Part shown: in pieces, positions 48,269-55,763 of the stretch | Position numbering within the stretch: position 1 is the stretch's first letter | Layout of the letters: each line of letters opens with the position of its first letter | NCBI RefSeq assembly: GCF_009760925.1 | Contig: NZ_VRLV01000005.1 | Coordinates: 62,001-126,000 of the forward strand | Direction of reading: 5' to 3' | Length of the DNA stretch: 64,000 nucleotides | DNA from: Nonomuraea typhae | GTDB taxonomy: Bacteria; Actinomycetota; Actinomycetes; Streptosporangiales; Streptosporangiaceae | Notes under the pieces: generated by a model | Databases searched by the model: none | What the model was told of the DNA's origin: nothing | The model's input: the letters and a program-made list of their open reading frames with translations, nothing else | Program-made: the position numbers and the translations under genes

Positions 48269-49108
48269 CTATGTCTCCTCGTGTAGGTAGAGCGGGCTGG
48301 CAAGCTCTGCCTTCACGGGTTCCCCGGTTTCGGGGTCGTATTCGGCGCTGATCACCGTGGAGAAGGACTTGTCTGCGACCTGCCCCCAGAGGGCTGCGAT
48401 CTCGGTCTGGAGGAGCTGGACCACGCCGAGGGTGCCCTGCGGGTGGATGCCGGTGAAGACCAAGACGGTGCCCTTGCCGTCCGGGCGGGGGAGTCGGCCG
48501 AGGTAGGCGTAGTCGATGGGCTGTTCGGGGTCGCTGTCCGAGCCCGAGCGGTAGGTCGTGCCGGTACGGCTGTCGCGCAGCGTCCACACGTCATCCTTGA
48601 CCCACTCGAAGATCGGATCGGACTCGTAAAGCGCCCCCATGACGGGTGAGAGCTTCGGGCCGCAGATGACGATGAGGTTGGGGCGGTTGAGGTCGATGTC
48701 GCCGCCCAACGGGACGTGCTCCAGCTCCATGGCGAGACCGAAGCCACGGGCCAGGTCCTCCAGGCGCTTGGCGGCCGTGACGTCTTCCATGGCGACCACG
48801 GGGCGGGCGTTGGTGGCCTCCCGCTTGAGAGGGGTCGCCAGGGTGATGGTGCCCTTGCCGAGGAACGCGCCCTCGGGGGCCGGTCCCGTGTGGCGGATCT
48901 GATGGATACGGCCGCGTGTCAATCCGGCCTCCTTGGCGATCTGGGCATACGAGAGTCCTTGGGCGTGGAGGTCCTGGATCACTCGTCGGCGGAGCCTGGA
49001 CAGCTCCGTCACTTCCAGTTGCGCGGCATTGAGACGTTCCGTCGCCACCCTGAGAAGCTGGAACGGGTCTGCTATCGCGGCGATGCGCTCAACGTCGTTG
49101 GATGGCAC
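48269..49108 (-). CDS. HTH protein with actinomycete-type C-terminal sensor-like domain
   Basis: The 279-aa protein has an N-terminal sigma-region-4-like HTH (LSYAQIAKEAGLTRGRIHQIR, about 50-72). A C-terminal domain (about 120-275) contains NLIVICGPKLSPVMGALYESDP and DYAYLGRLPRPDGKGTVLVFTGIHPQG. That combination recurs in actinomycete proteins annotated as sigma-factor-like DNA-binding proteins of unknown role. GTG 49108 follows GGGGGG closely. Two GTCTA palindromes lie just upstream, so it may be the regulator of the motif or one of its targets. Confidence 0.75.
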   Translation of the reverse strand: MPSNDVERIAAIADPFQLLRVATERLNAAQLEVTELSRLRRRVIQDLHAQGLSYAQIAKEAGLTRGRIHQIRHTGPAPEGAFLGKGTITLATPLKREATNARPVVAMEDVTAAKRLEDLARGFGLAMELEHVPLGGDIDLNRPNLIVICGPKLSPVMGALYESDPIFEWVKDDVWTLRDSRTGTTYRSGSDSDPEQPIDYAYLGRLPRPDGKGTVLVFTGIHPQGTLGVVQLLQTEIAALWGQVADKSFSTVISAEYDPETGEPVKAELASPLYLHEET

Positions 49109-49135
49109 GGTCCCCCCACTACTTGCCTGCGGTGA

Positions 49136-49175
49136 GTCTAGGCCCCTAGACGGAATGACGTCTATCCCCCTGGAC
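49136..49175. promoter_or_regulatory. Two GTCTA-N6-TAGAC operators upstream of the HTH gene
   Basis: 49136-49151 reads GTCTA-GGCCCC-TAGAC (perfect dyad) and 49160-49175 reads GTCTA-TCCCCC-TGGAC (one mismatch). They lie 24 bp apart, starting 28 bp upstream of the GTG at 49108. Confidence 0.78.
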
Positions 49176-49254
49176 AGTACGATTTGCACAGCTTCGCCGG
49201 TCACAGAGCTGACCGCACGGATAGCGGACCGGCGATTGGGGATGCCGCGAGGAC

Positions 49255-49536
49255 TCACCGGGCAAGGCCATGGAGGAGCGCTGTCCAGATCTTCTCAGTC
49301 TCCAGCAGCGGGCCGCGATGGGTCTCGGCGGTGACGATCCATTCTGTCTCGCGCACGGTGCGTCGGACGAAGGTCAGACCGCCGGAGGCGCACAGCTCGA
49401 AGTAGAGGCGTCGGCAGTCGCAAGTCCAGGCGATCACTCGGCATCGGTCGTCGCCTCTCGGCTCTAGCCAGGTGACGCGGAGGCAGTCTTCGCGGGGTGG
49501 AGTCGGATGAGGGGCGAGGCAGTGGTTCAGGTCCAT
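49255..49536 (-). CDS. Cys-containing small protein (93 aa)
   Basis: Not recognised. It has six cysteines, including CDC, and a tryptophan-rich core (WLEPRGDDRCRVIAWTCDC). It overlaps the HATPase gene by 10 bp and is downstream of it. Similar small partners often accompany XRE/HATPase genes in actinomycetes, but it is not DUF397. Confidence 0.65.
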   Translation of the reverse strand: MDLNHCLAPHPTPPREDCLRVTWLEPRGDDRCRVIAWTCDCRRLYFELCASGGLTFVRRTVRETEWIVTAETHRGPLLETEKIWTALLHGLAR

Positions 49537-49925
49537 GACGTCTCCTGACCTGCGATCAGAGATGCCCAGACGGTGCGGCCGTTCTCATCGCCCCAGATGC
49601 CCCAGTCAGCCGAGAGTTCCGAGACCAGGAGCAGGCCACGGCCACCCTCTCCTTCTGGGTAGGGGCGGAAGCACTTAGGCGTGCTGGGGCTGCCTTCATC
49701 GACGACGGCGAGCCAGACTCGTTTGGGTTGGGCCTGGACGGTGACGACGAAGCGTCCGCCGAATCGGCCGCTGGCGGTGTGGTGGATGGCGTTGGTGGCC
49801 AGCTCACTCACGATGAGTTCGGCGGTCTTGGCCAGTGGCGAGCCCAGGAGCAGGGTCGTGACGAACCGGCGGGCTTCGGTGACCGATGGGGCGGAGCCCA
49901 GGAAGTAGCGCGAGAAGGGCGGCAT
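49527..49925 (-). CDS. HATPase-domain protein (RsbW/SpoIIAB-like)
   Basis: The 132-aa protein is a single GHKL ATPase: N box ELIVSELATNAIHH (about 38-51), G1 box VVDEGSPS and G2 GRGLLLVSELS. Such proteins act as anti-sigma kinases or orphan regulators beside XRE genes. A GTCTA palindrome lies 14 bp upstream of its start. A PP2C-like gene in the same element could be its functional opposite, an inference. Confidence 0.83.
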   Translation of the reverse strand: MPPFSRYFLGSAPSVTEARRFVTTLLLGSPLAKTAELIVSELATNAIHHTASGRFGGRFVVTVQAQPKRVWLAVVDEGSPSTPKCFRPYPEGEGGRGLLLVSELSADWGIWGDENGRTVWASLIAGQETSWT

Positions 49926-49938
49926 GGACGACTCCGAT

Positions 49939-49954
49939 GTCTAGGGGTCTATAC
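49939..49954. promoter_or_regulatory. GTCTA-N6-TATAC operator upstream of the HATPase gene
   Basis: GTCTA-GGGGTC-TATAC matches the motif with one half-site change, 14 bp upstream of the HATPase start. Confidence 0.7.
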
Positions 49955-50017
49955 ATCCATGCGGCCAGGGTATGAGCGTTCTTCGCTATCACTCAAGGTA
50001 TTCGACGCATAAATGCG

Positions 50018-50860
50018 TCACTTCTCGAATCGCGGAACCAGCTTGCGGAAGTCTGCGGCGATGGAGCCAAGCAGCTCCCGCAGGGCATCGCCGTACACGG
50101 CGACCGCAGCGAAAGCCTCGAAGGCCCCCAGGTGGCTAGCCAACTCATCCGGCTCGCTCATGGTGAGATCACCGGTCAGGCTCTCCACCACGCTCAGCGA
50201 CTCGTCATAGATCGTGAAGCCGTGCAACGGCAGGCCAGGCGCCGGCACCGTCCATGGCACGATGCCGAGGCGCAGGTTGGGCAGTGTCGCCACCTGGGCC
50301 AGGCGATCTAGTTGGGCCAGCATCAACGATGGAGTACCTGGCCAGGTGCGAACGGCACCTTCTGTGAGCACGAAGGAGAACTCTCGGCCGGGGTCGAAGA
50401 TCACCGCTTGGGCTTCCACTCGCACAGCCGCAGCCTTGGCCGCATCCGTCTCGTCCACGTCGCTGCCGAACGCCAGGCAGAGCCGGGCATATTCGCCCGT
50501 TTGCAGGAGAGCCGGGATCATGCCCGCCTGAAACGCCACCACACGGCCGGCGGATCGGACCCGCGCCATGTTCGCCGACTCCCGACCAGCCAGCCCACCC
50601 TTCAACCGGGAGATCTCATCGCGCAGCCTGAGGACAAGGGCGTCCAACTCGGCACGAGATGCAGCAGCCAGGTCGAGCGCTTCAACTAGCCGATCAACGG
50701 TCTCAGGGGTCGGAAGGAGCTGTCCGGTCTCGATCCGCGAAATCGTCGGCTGAGCGATCTGAGCCCGTAGGGCAAGATCCTTACCGGTCAGCCCAGCTTC
50801 TTTGCGCCGACGCCGTACGAACTCCCCAAGCGCCCGAAGCCGATCCCGACGATCCTCCAC
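50018..50860 (-). CDS. XRE-family regulator with DUF5753 domain
   Basis: The 280-aa protein has an N-terminal Cro/CI HTH (AGLTGKDLALRAQIAQPTISRIETGQ, about 22-47) and a C-terminal DUF5753 domain (QAGMIPALLQTGEYAR ... VLTEGAVRTWPG ... VPAPGLPLHGFTIYD). This family is abundant in actinomycetes, usually beside DUF397 or HATPase genes. It is 92 bp upstream of the HATPase gene on the same strand. Confidence 0.92.
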   Translation of the reverse strand: MEDRRDRLRALGEFVRRRRKEAGLTGKDLALRAQIAQPTISRIETGQLLPTPETVDRLVEALDLAAASRAELDALVLRLRDEISRLKGGLAGRESANMARVRSAGRVVAFQAGMIPALLQTGEYARLCLAFGSDVDETDAAKAAAVRVEAQAVIFDPGREFSFVLTEGAVRTWPGTPSLMLAQLDRLAQVATLPNLRLGIVPWTVPAPGLPLHGFTIYDESLSVVESLTGDLTMSEPDELASHLGAFEAFAAVAVYGDALRELLGSIAADFRKLVPRFEK

Positions 50861-50942
50861 ACCCAGCGTTCTACCACCCAGCTATGCGGACCACTGCCGA
50901 ATCCCTCTTATATGGATCAAGGACGGCGCTCCTCGCCGCCAC

Positions 50943-51017
50943 GCGGTCCGAGTGGCGGCCGCACGCTGCGCGTGCGGCCTGGGGGCCGTTCTCGCGCGCA
51001 CCCGCCACTCGGACCGC
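50943..51017. terminator. Large nested stem-loop between XRE gene and CBASS operon
   Basis: Outer 16-bp arms GCGGTCCGAGTGGCGG (50943-50958) and its exact complement (51002-51017) enclose a second hairpin, GGCCGCACGC-TGC-GCGTGCGGCC (50957-50979). It sits in the 273-bp gap after the CBASS effector gene and may insulate it from the XRE gene. No T-run is present. Confidence 0.6.
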
Positions 51018-51133
51018 ATAATGCCACGATTACTACCGCAGGCGTGGCGGTCTTCACAGCTACCCTGGTATGGCAGGTATCGCGGTCGATCGTAAGCCGG
51101 GACTTTGTTCTCGCCCACGATTTCTCATGCAGA

Positions 51134-51790
51134 TCAAGACGAAGGCAGCCGCTTCCGCGACTGAAGATAGGCACTGTGAGCAGCGCGAAATGATTCATGA
51201 TCGCTATTTCGATCAACAAACTGCAACCACATGTCCCCAGTAGTAAGACGGTCCGTCCAGTAGTGCCCGAACATCTCTCGAGGGGACTTCCCGCTTACAC
51301 TCCATTCGACTGCACCAATATGCGGTGGACTCCGGAGCGCGTGCTCTTGTCGCGGCCGATTTCCATACACGAAGCTCAGACAATGCCGATCTCCATCGGT
51401 CACCTTGCTAAACACCGCACCCCTGGAATGCGAGGTGCTCTCTAGAGTCATTAGGGTTACACAGATCGACCAATAGGTCTGCTCAACCATGACGTAGGCA
51501 TTAATTGGCCCCCTATTTCCTCCGGCCGGTATGTGACTCTCGGGAGTTGGTTGCAGGCTTGCCTTCCACATACCGTCTAATCGTGGACGCCCCACTAGGC
51601 GATGCAACCAAGGAAATCGCCATAGCCATTTATCGAAGACAACAACAGCCAAGCCAATTACTGTGGGCACGTAGCCAATTGCCTTGCCCACGCCGGTCTG
51701 TGGGTGCACACCGGTCGCGTAGAGCGCGATCGCGTAAGCGATCGAGAGGGCCGTTGCGCCCCATCGCGCGAACTGAGCATGTGATGGCAC
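51134..51790 (-). CDS. cap15: Cap15-like CBASS effector (two transmembrane helices plus beta-barrel)
   Basis: The 218-aa protein has two N-terminal helices (about 9-27 and 37-55) followed by a strand-rich domain opening RPRLDGMWKASLQP. It continues with QTYWSICVTLMTLESTSHSRGAVFS, LSFVYGNRP, PPHIGAVEWSV and MFGHYWTDRLTTGDM. This pattern (GxW..., VYxNxP, HxG, GxYxTxRxTxG) matches the S-2TM-beta family of Cap15 effectors, which oligomerise on binding a cyclic nucleotide and disrupt the inner membrane during phage infection. GTG 51790 lies 4 bp after the CD-NTase stop. Confidence 0.82.
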   Translation of the reverse strand: MPSHAQFARWGATALSIAYAIALYATGVHPQTGVGKAIGYVPTVIGLAVVVFDKWLWRFPWLHRLVGRPRLDGMWKASLQPTPESHIPAGGNRGPINAYVMVEQTYWSICVTLMTLESTSHSRGAVFSKVTDGDRHCLSFVYGNRPRQEHALRSPPHIGAVEWSVSGKSPREMFGHYWTDRLTTGDMWLQFVDRNSDHESFRAAHSAYLQSRKRLPSS

Positions 51791-51794
51791 TACC

Positions 51795-52721
51795 TCAGCT
51801 TATATATCCCATGAACCTTAGGGAAGCGAAGATAAGGTCATGAGCATCCCGTGCAGCCCACTTCTGATGATCGCCGAAGAGCTTCTTGATCTCGTTAGGC
51901 TCTACCCAGTCATTCGCCCCATCCGCAGCCACAAGGGGAACGGCCAGGTCAAGCAGCACTTGCTGGAAGGCATCATCGAGGCTACCGTTCTTGAGAGAGT
52001 CGTCTGCCACGTTGTAAACAAGACACTCCATCAAATACGAGGGCAGGTCGTCGAGGAGATCGGCTTCAGCAAGAACGTTCTCAACGTTCTTGAGCGCTCT
52101 AACCATGTTCTTGTATCTGCCGCCAGTGCGCGTGTTCTTTGCACGTCCATTCTCTAGTTGCTGGTTCGGCCAGTTCACGACGTCAGATGAGTCGCGCCCC
52201 ACCACATGACTACCGAGGGCCCAGGTCGTTAGAGCAGCGTCCTTGAAGCGCCTATGCGGGTAGCTGGGAACAACGTCCGCGTTTGGCCGACTGCCAACCA
52301 CCTCTGCGATATTGATCGCAATGTTTCCGGATGTATCGACTCCGGAGTCGCCAAACTTATTGGTTAGAGCTGCGACAACCTCCTTACGCCATAGGTCTGA
52401 GTGCCAGGGGCCCTCGTAGGGGCGAACATACTGCTTGGCATATCCGACATCAGCTGATGTCATCTCCGGCGCGAAGTCATAGTAGAAGCACTCATTGCAT
52501 TCGACGACGACGTCAACATCACTGTCGCGCTTGACATTAGTATTGTTCGCGTACGAACCCTTCGCATAGATGCTGATACTGATGCCACTGAAGGGTGAAT
52601 GCTCTTCCACTGCATTCTTGATCATCCGTACGGCCCGCTCCTGCCGCTCTTGCTCTGAATCGCTTGACGGTTTAATCCATCGTGAAAGCAGAGCGTTGCG
52701 GTCCGCGCTTGTCATCGCCAT
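51795..52721 (-). CDS. CD-NTase (SMODS cyclic nucleotide synthase) of a CBASS system
   Basis: The 308-aa nucleotidyltransferase shows the core motif G55-S56 ... D68-x-D70 (YAKGSYANNTNVKRDSDVDV) and a third aspartate near D149 (NADVVPSYPHR), the catalytic triad of DNA polymerase beta-like CD-NTases. A helical C-terminal domain completes the OAS-like fold. It would make a cyclic di- or trinucleotide on phage infection to activate the neighbouring Cap15-like protein. ATG 52721 has GGAGG 5 nt upstream; an ATG two codons later is also possible. GC content is clearly lower than in the core element. Clade and product are not determinable. Confidence 0.85.
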   Translation of the reverse strand: MAMTSADRNALLSRWIKPSSDSEQERQERAVRMIKNAVEEHSPFSGISISIYAKGSYANNTNVKRDSDVDVVVECNECFYYDFAPEMTSADVGYAKQYVRPYEGPWHSDLWRKEVVAALTNKFGDSGVDTSGNIAINIAEVVGSRPNADVVPSYPHRRFKDAALTTWALGSHVVGRDSSDVVNWPNQQLENGRAKNTRTGGRYKNMVRALKNVENVLAEADLLDDLPSYLMECLVYNVADDSLKNGSLDDAFQQVLLDLAVPLVAADGANDWVEPNEIKKLFGDHQKWAARDAHDLIFASLRFMGYIS

Positions 52722-53561
52722 GATTCCTCCGAGCTCTCGTGAACGTCGCACTAGCGCGATTTGAATGGCGATAACTCTAACGGGCCGCAGGGCGACGCGT
52801 GCGTTCGCCCGAATATTTCGTTTGGCTGCTCCCGCAACCATGCCAAAGTGGGACTTATCGTTAGCAATTACCTCGGCGCTCCCGATGAACTTCCTGTCAA
52901 ATTGGGTGTATTATCAGCATTTATCCTCAATGGTGCGTAGCTTGGATCACGCATTTCTTGCAAAAATGAATCACTAGTCGTTATCAAACCGATACTCAGC
53001 CTGGGCTTTGATCTAGCTGTGATCACATTCAGTAATGAAGGCGGCACTTAAGGTAATCGCATTCATCGCCGCTACGTTCTCACGAAACGCTCTGACAGAT
53101 ACAGCTCTAGCGATCGCCCTTTGTGGTTGGCCGTTGTAAGCGGCGGGGGCGATCGAAGGTCCGGGACTTCGTTCCTCAGCCCCGGCCCAGCGAGCATCGA
53201 GGCGGACGGATGCGCGAATACTGGCACCGTGCTTCAGTCGAGCGATATGCGCGTGTGGTCCTGGCAAGCCATGTGCGCCGGAAGTCCTTGCAGGTCAGCA
53301 GACTGGGCACCAGTTCCCATCGCCCACCGACGTAAACCATGCCTCCGGCGGGGTGCTCCGGCTCCGGGATGATCGCCTTGCCGAGCGAACGGTTCGTAGG
53401 TGACCGGGGTGGAAATCTGATCATCCCGCCCGCCATGGCCCTGGCCCGCTTCCCCCGTGGACGGGTCGACGGCAGACGGGATGATCAGGTGGAACGGGCG
53501 TGTGCGTCCGCACTGGGGATCAGAGACCGGCGATGCCGGCGGCGTGATGAACGAAGCGTTC
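52722..53561. other. AT-richer stretch without a confident gene
   Basis: Base composition drops, especially 52840-53060. Open frames here lack ribosome sites and consistent GC3. A minus-strand frame ending near 53176 has a coding-like start (MVYVGGRWELVPSLLTCKDF) but then drifts. The sequence could be decayed cargo and the CBASS promoter region. Confidence 0.5.
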
Positions 53562-53582
53562 TAGTTGCAGCGCTAGTTGCAA
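53562..53582. promoter_or_regulatory. Putative integrase arm sites, right end
   Basis: Two TAGTTGCA copies 12 bp apart (53562 and 53574) match the left pair at 19 of 21 positions and lie 85 bp inside attR. Confidence 0.6.
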
Positions 53583-53666
53583 TCCGGGTCCGTTCACCGG
53601 CGTTCCATGCAGTCCAAGACTCAGCGTTCGCCGAGCTGGCGCAGGTTCAGACACACAGGACCCGAG

Positions 53667-53724
53667 CTGCTAATGCGGTTTGGGTTTACCGCCCATCCGG
53701 GGTTCAAATCCCCGAGCCTCCGCA
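53667..53724. repeat. attR: 58-bp direct repeat
   Basis: Exact copy of 41527-41584. It ends the element; the following sequence is older chromosomal flank. Confidence 0.95.
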
Positions 53725-53733
53725 AGGCATGGT

Positions 53734-53770
53734 CTTGCCCCTCATGCGCGCTTCGCGCGTGGGGGGCAAG
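53734..53770. terminator. Hairpin just outside attR
   Basis: CTTGCCCC (53734-53741) pairs with GGGGCAAG (53763-53770), with partial pairing inside the loop. Probably the original terminator of the tRNA-Ser locus before insertion. A second perfect hairpin, GTCGAGCT-GA-AGCTCGAC, lies at 53783-53800. Confidence 0.6.
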
Positions 53771-53805
53771 GCTGTTTCTCCAGTCGAGCTGAAGCTCGAC
53801 CCCTG

Positions 53806-53835
53806 AAGGGCCTCCCTCCGGTCGGACGCCCTTTT
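53806..53835 (+). terminator. Rho-independent terminator
   Basis: AAGGGC ... GCCCTTTT, a stem with a T-run on the plus strand, downstream of the attR hairpins. Confidence 0.6.
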
Positions 53836-53945
53836 CTGCTCCGCCCGTTGCCCGGCTAAGTGGTTGGGCAGTTGGATCCCGCCCTGGTCAAAGGTGCTCC
53901 GCTTCGCTCCGCGCGTTGTCTTTGTATCGCTTGCGCCCACCGTTC

Positions 53946-54640
53946 CTACGGGGGAGGGGCATACCGAAAAGGCCGGCTGGCACGAATCTTGAGACCCATT
54001 CCCGACAAGGGGCAGTACGTCGCCGTGGCGTCGTCGTATGCCTTGCCACGTGGCCAGCGTTTGCGTCCAGGGTCGGCGCGTTCGGCGTCTCGGACCTGCT
54101 GGAGCAGGGCTTGGGGGCCTTGGCCGGCGAGGAGGTCGAGGGTTTGGCGCCAGGTGGTGATGGCGAAGCGGGCGACCGGGTGGGATGCGCCGTCGCTGAG
54201 GAGCGCCGCCGCGTGGACCTTGTCAGGTGGCATGCTGCCAGTGAGGGCTTGGCCTGCGGCCTGGGGATCGGTGGCCGTTACCCATCGGTGGCCGTCACCC
54301 AGAAGCCTCCGTCGCGATTGCGGTAGGAGCGCAAGGTCTCCACGTAGCGGCGGTGGGCTTGGGTGTGCTCCGGGGTGCCAGATAGAAGAGCGTCCATCTG
54401 GGCCCGGTGGGAGGCGCCGATCTGGGCTTCGCGGTCGTCGCAGATGGCCATGGGCTCCCCGTGTCCAGGGCGAGCACCGAGTCTGCCAGGACCAGCCATT
54501 CCACGGTGTCAGTCGTACGTCGGAGCATGACCGCGGTCGCGGACGGTGACCCGGGATGGGACAGGTCGCAGGTGCCGTCGTGCAGTGAGGCGACCGACTT
54601 GGTCCCTTCGGCCGGCAGGCTTGGCAGGGAGTAGTCGGTG
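53946..54640 (-). pseudogene. Broken copy of the AICE PP2C-like gene
   Basis: The sequence aligns with 47452-48264 but needs three frames. Going 5' to 3' on the minus strand: VEWLVLADSVLALDTG; then, after a 4-nt deletion near 54450, MAICDDREAQIGASHRAQ and YRNRDGGFWV; then, after a 17-bp tandem duplication (54269-54285 repeated at 54286-54302), AALLSDGASHPVARF and DDATATYCPL. The N-terminal part is missing. It lies outside attR and marks an older related element. Confidence 0.85.
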
Positions 54641-54788
54641 GCTGGAGTACGCCCTGTCTTGCCGACTCTGGTGCGGTTAGTGCTTCGCGCCCGCCCGATG
54701 GTGATGTCCTCCTGCCAACGGCCTGGATCGACTTTCCGTCGTGGGCCTGGTGTGTCACCCTCCGAGCGCCGGCATGAGAGGGGTGAAC

Positions 54789-55032
54789 ATGAGCAGTGGC
54801 CGGTGGCAGGAGGGCCGAATACTTCTCACCGCGATCCTCTTGTCAGCGGCGGGTGCAGCTTCGGCGGTGATGGCCGCATTCCAGGTGGGTCATCGGAGGT
54901 GCGGCCGTTGCTGTCGCGGTTGTGACGGTGTTGTCCGGGCTGCTGCAGGAGCGCTACCAGCGGACGGTGGCCCACCGTATTGCAGGATGGCACGTTGGTG
55001 TTGCCCAGCGGACTCTTGCCCAAGATCTCTGA
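54789..55032 (+). pseudogene. Frameshifted small membrane-protein gene
   Basis: ATG 54789 follows GAGAGGGG and encodes a signal-like helix (GRILLTAILLSAAGAASAVMAAFQVG). Near 54893-54898 a one-base change shifts the frame; the continuation AAVAVAVVTVLSGLLQERYQRTVAHRIAGW ends at TGA 55030-55032. The second half has a transmembrane helix and a charged tail. Likely a broken holin-like or small membrane gene of unknown role. Confidence 0.5.
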
Positions 55033-55055
55033 TCTGAAAGACTCTCGCGCTCTAC

Positions 55056-55763
55056 TCAGCCCAGGGCGGAGGCGTCCAGGAGGTCGCGGGTGTAGGGGTG
55101 GGTGGGGTTGGTGATGATTTCGGAGGTGGGGCCGGATTCCACGATGGTGCCCTGGTACATGACGGCGATCGTGTCGCTGACGTAGCGGACCACGGCCAGG
55201 TTGTGGGAGATGAACAGCATGGTGAGGTCCATCTCGCTCTGCAGGTCTCGGATGGTGTTGAGCAGGGCCCCCTGCACCGACACGTCCAGCGCCGAGGTGA
55301 TCTCGTCGGCGATGATGACCCGGGGGCGGGCGGCGAGGGCGCGGGCGAGGGCGACGCGTTGGCGTTGGCCGCCGGACAGCTGGCCGGGGAGTCTGGTGGC
55401 CAGGCTGGGGTCGAGGTGGACGAGGGTCATCAGGTCGGCGACGGGCGTGGGGCGGGGCATGGGTTCGGCTATGGACTCGCCGATGGTCATGCGGGGGTTC
55501 AGGGCGGAGTAGGGGTCCTGGAAGACCATTTGGAGGGGGCGCGGGCGGCGGGGCAGGTGTTTGACGTCGATGCCGTCCAGCAGGACGCGGCCGGCGGCGA
55601 TGGGGGACAGGCCCACGGCGGCGCGGGCCAGGGTGGATTTGCCGGAGCCGGATTCGCCTACCAGGCCGAGTGTGGTGCCTGAAGGGACGGTCAGCGTGAC
55701 CGCGTCCACTGCGCGGGCGGGGCCGTACTCGATGGTGACGGCGTCGAAGTGCAGATCGCTCAT
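55056..55763 (-). CDS. Oligopeptide ABC transporter ATPase (DppF/OppF-like)
   Basis: The 235-aa ABC ATPase has Walker A VGESGSGKSTLAR (about 36), Q-loop QMVFQDPYSALNPRM, signature LSGGQRQRVALARAL (about 124) and Walker B VIIADEITSALDVS. It ends with the NPTHPYTRDLL segment typical of peptide importers. It lacks the usual C-terminal Cys-containing oligopeptide domain of some DppF proteins, so it is short. The ATG overlaps the upstream fusion gene's stop by 4 bp. Confidence 0.92.
   Translation of the reverse strand: MSDLHFDAVTIEYGPARAVDAVTLTVPSGTTLGLVGESGSGKSTLARAAVGLSPIAAGRVLLDGIDVKHLPRRPRPLQMVFQDPYSALNPRMTIGESIAEPMPRPTPVADLMTLVHLDPSLATRLPGQLSGGQRQRVALARALAARPRVIIADEITSALDVSVQGALLNTIRDLQSEMDLTMLFISHNLAVVRYVSDTIAVMYQGTIVESGPTSEIITNPTHPYTRDLLDASALG

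Larger units (their letters stand above)
41585..53724. mobile_element. Actinomycete integrative and conjugative element (AICE), 12.14 kb
   Basis: Bounded by 58-bp attL/attR repeats in tRNA-Ser(GCT). It carries the full AICE core: Pra-type activator, FtsK-like DNA translocase Tra, HUH replication initiator Rep, excisionase Xis and tyrosine integrase, all on the minus strand, with int next to attL. Regulatory genes (PP2C-like, HTH, HATPase, XRE) and a two-gene CBASS cargo complete it. No frameshift is seen in the core genes, so it may be active. Confidence 0.93.

Noticed and set aside
49255..49536. Small protein beside the XRE/HATPase genes as DUF397
   Set aside because: It lacks the W-x-K-S-S-x-S and VRDS-type motifs of DUF397.
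52765..52977. Short plus-strand frame in the AT-rich region upstream of the CD-NTase
   Set aside because: No ribosome site, poor codon bias and no recognisable sequence; it overlaps the likely CBASS promoter.
53176..53436. 86-codon minus-strand frame near attR
   Set aside because: Only about 24 codons look coding; the rest drifts and no family is recognised. Possible relic, not called as a gene.
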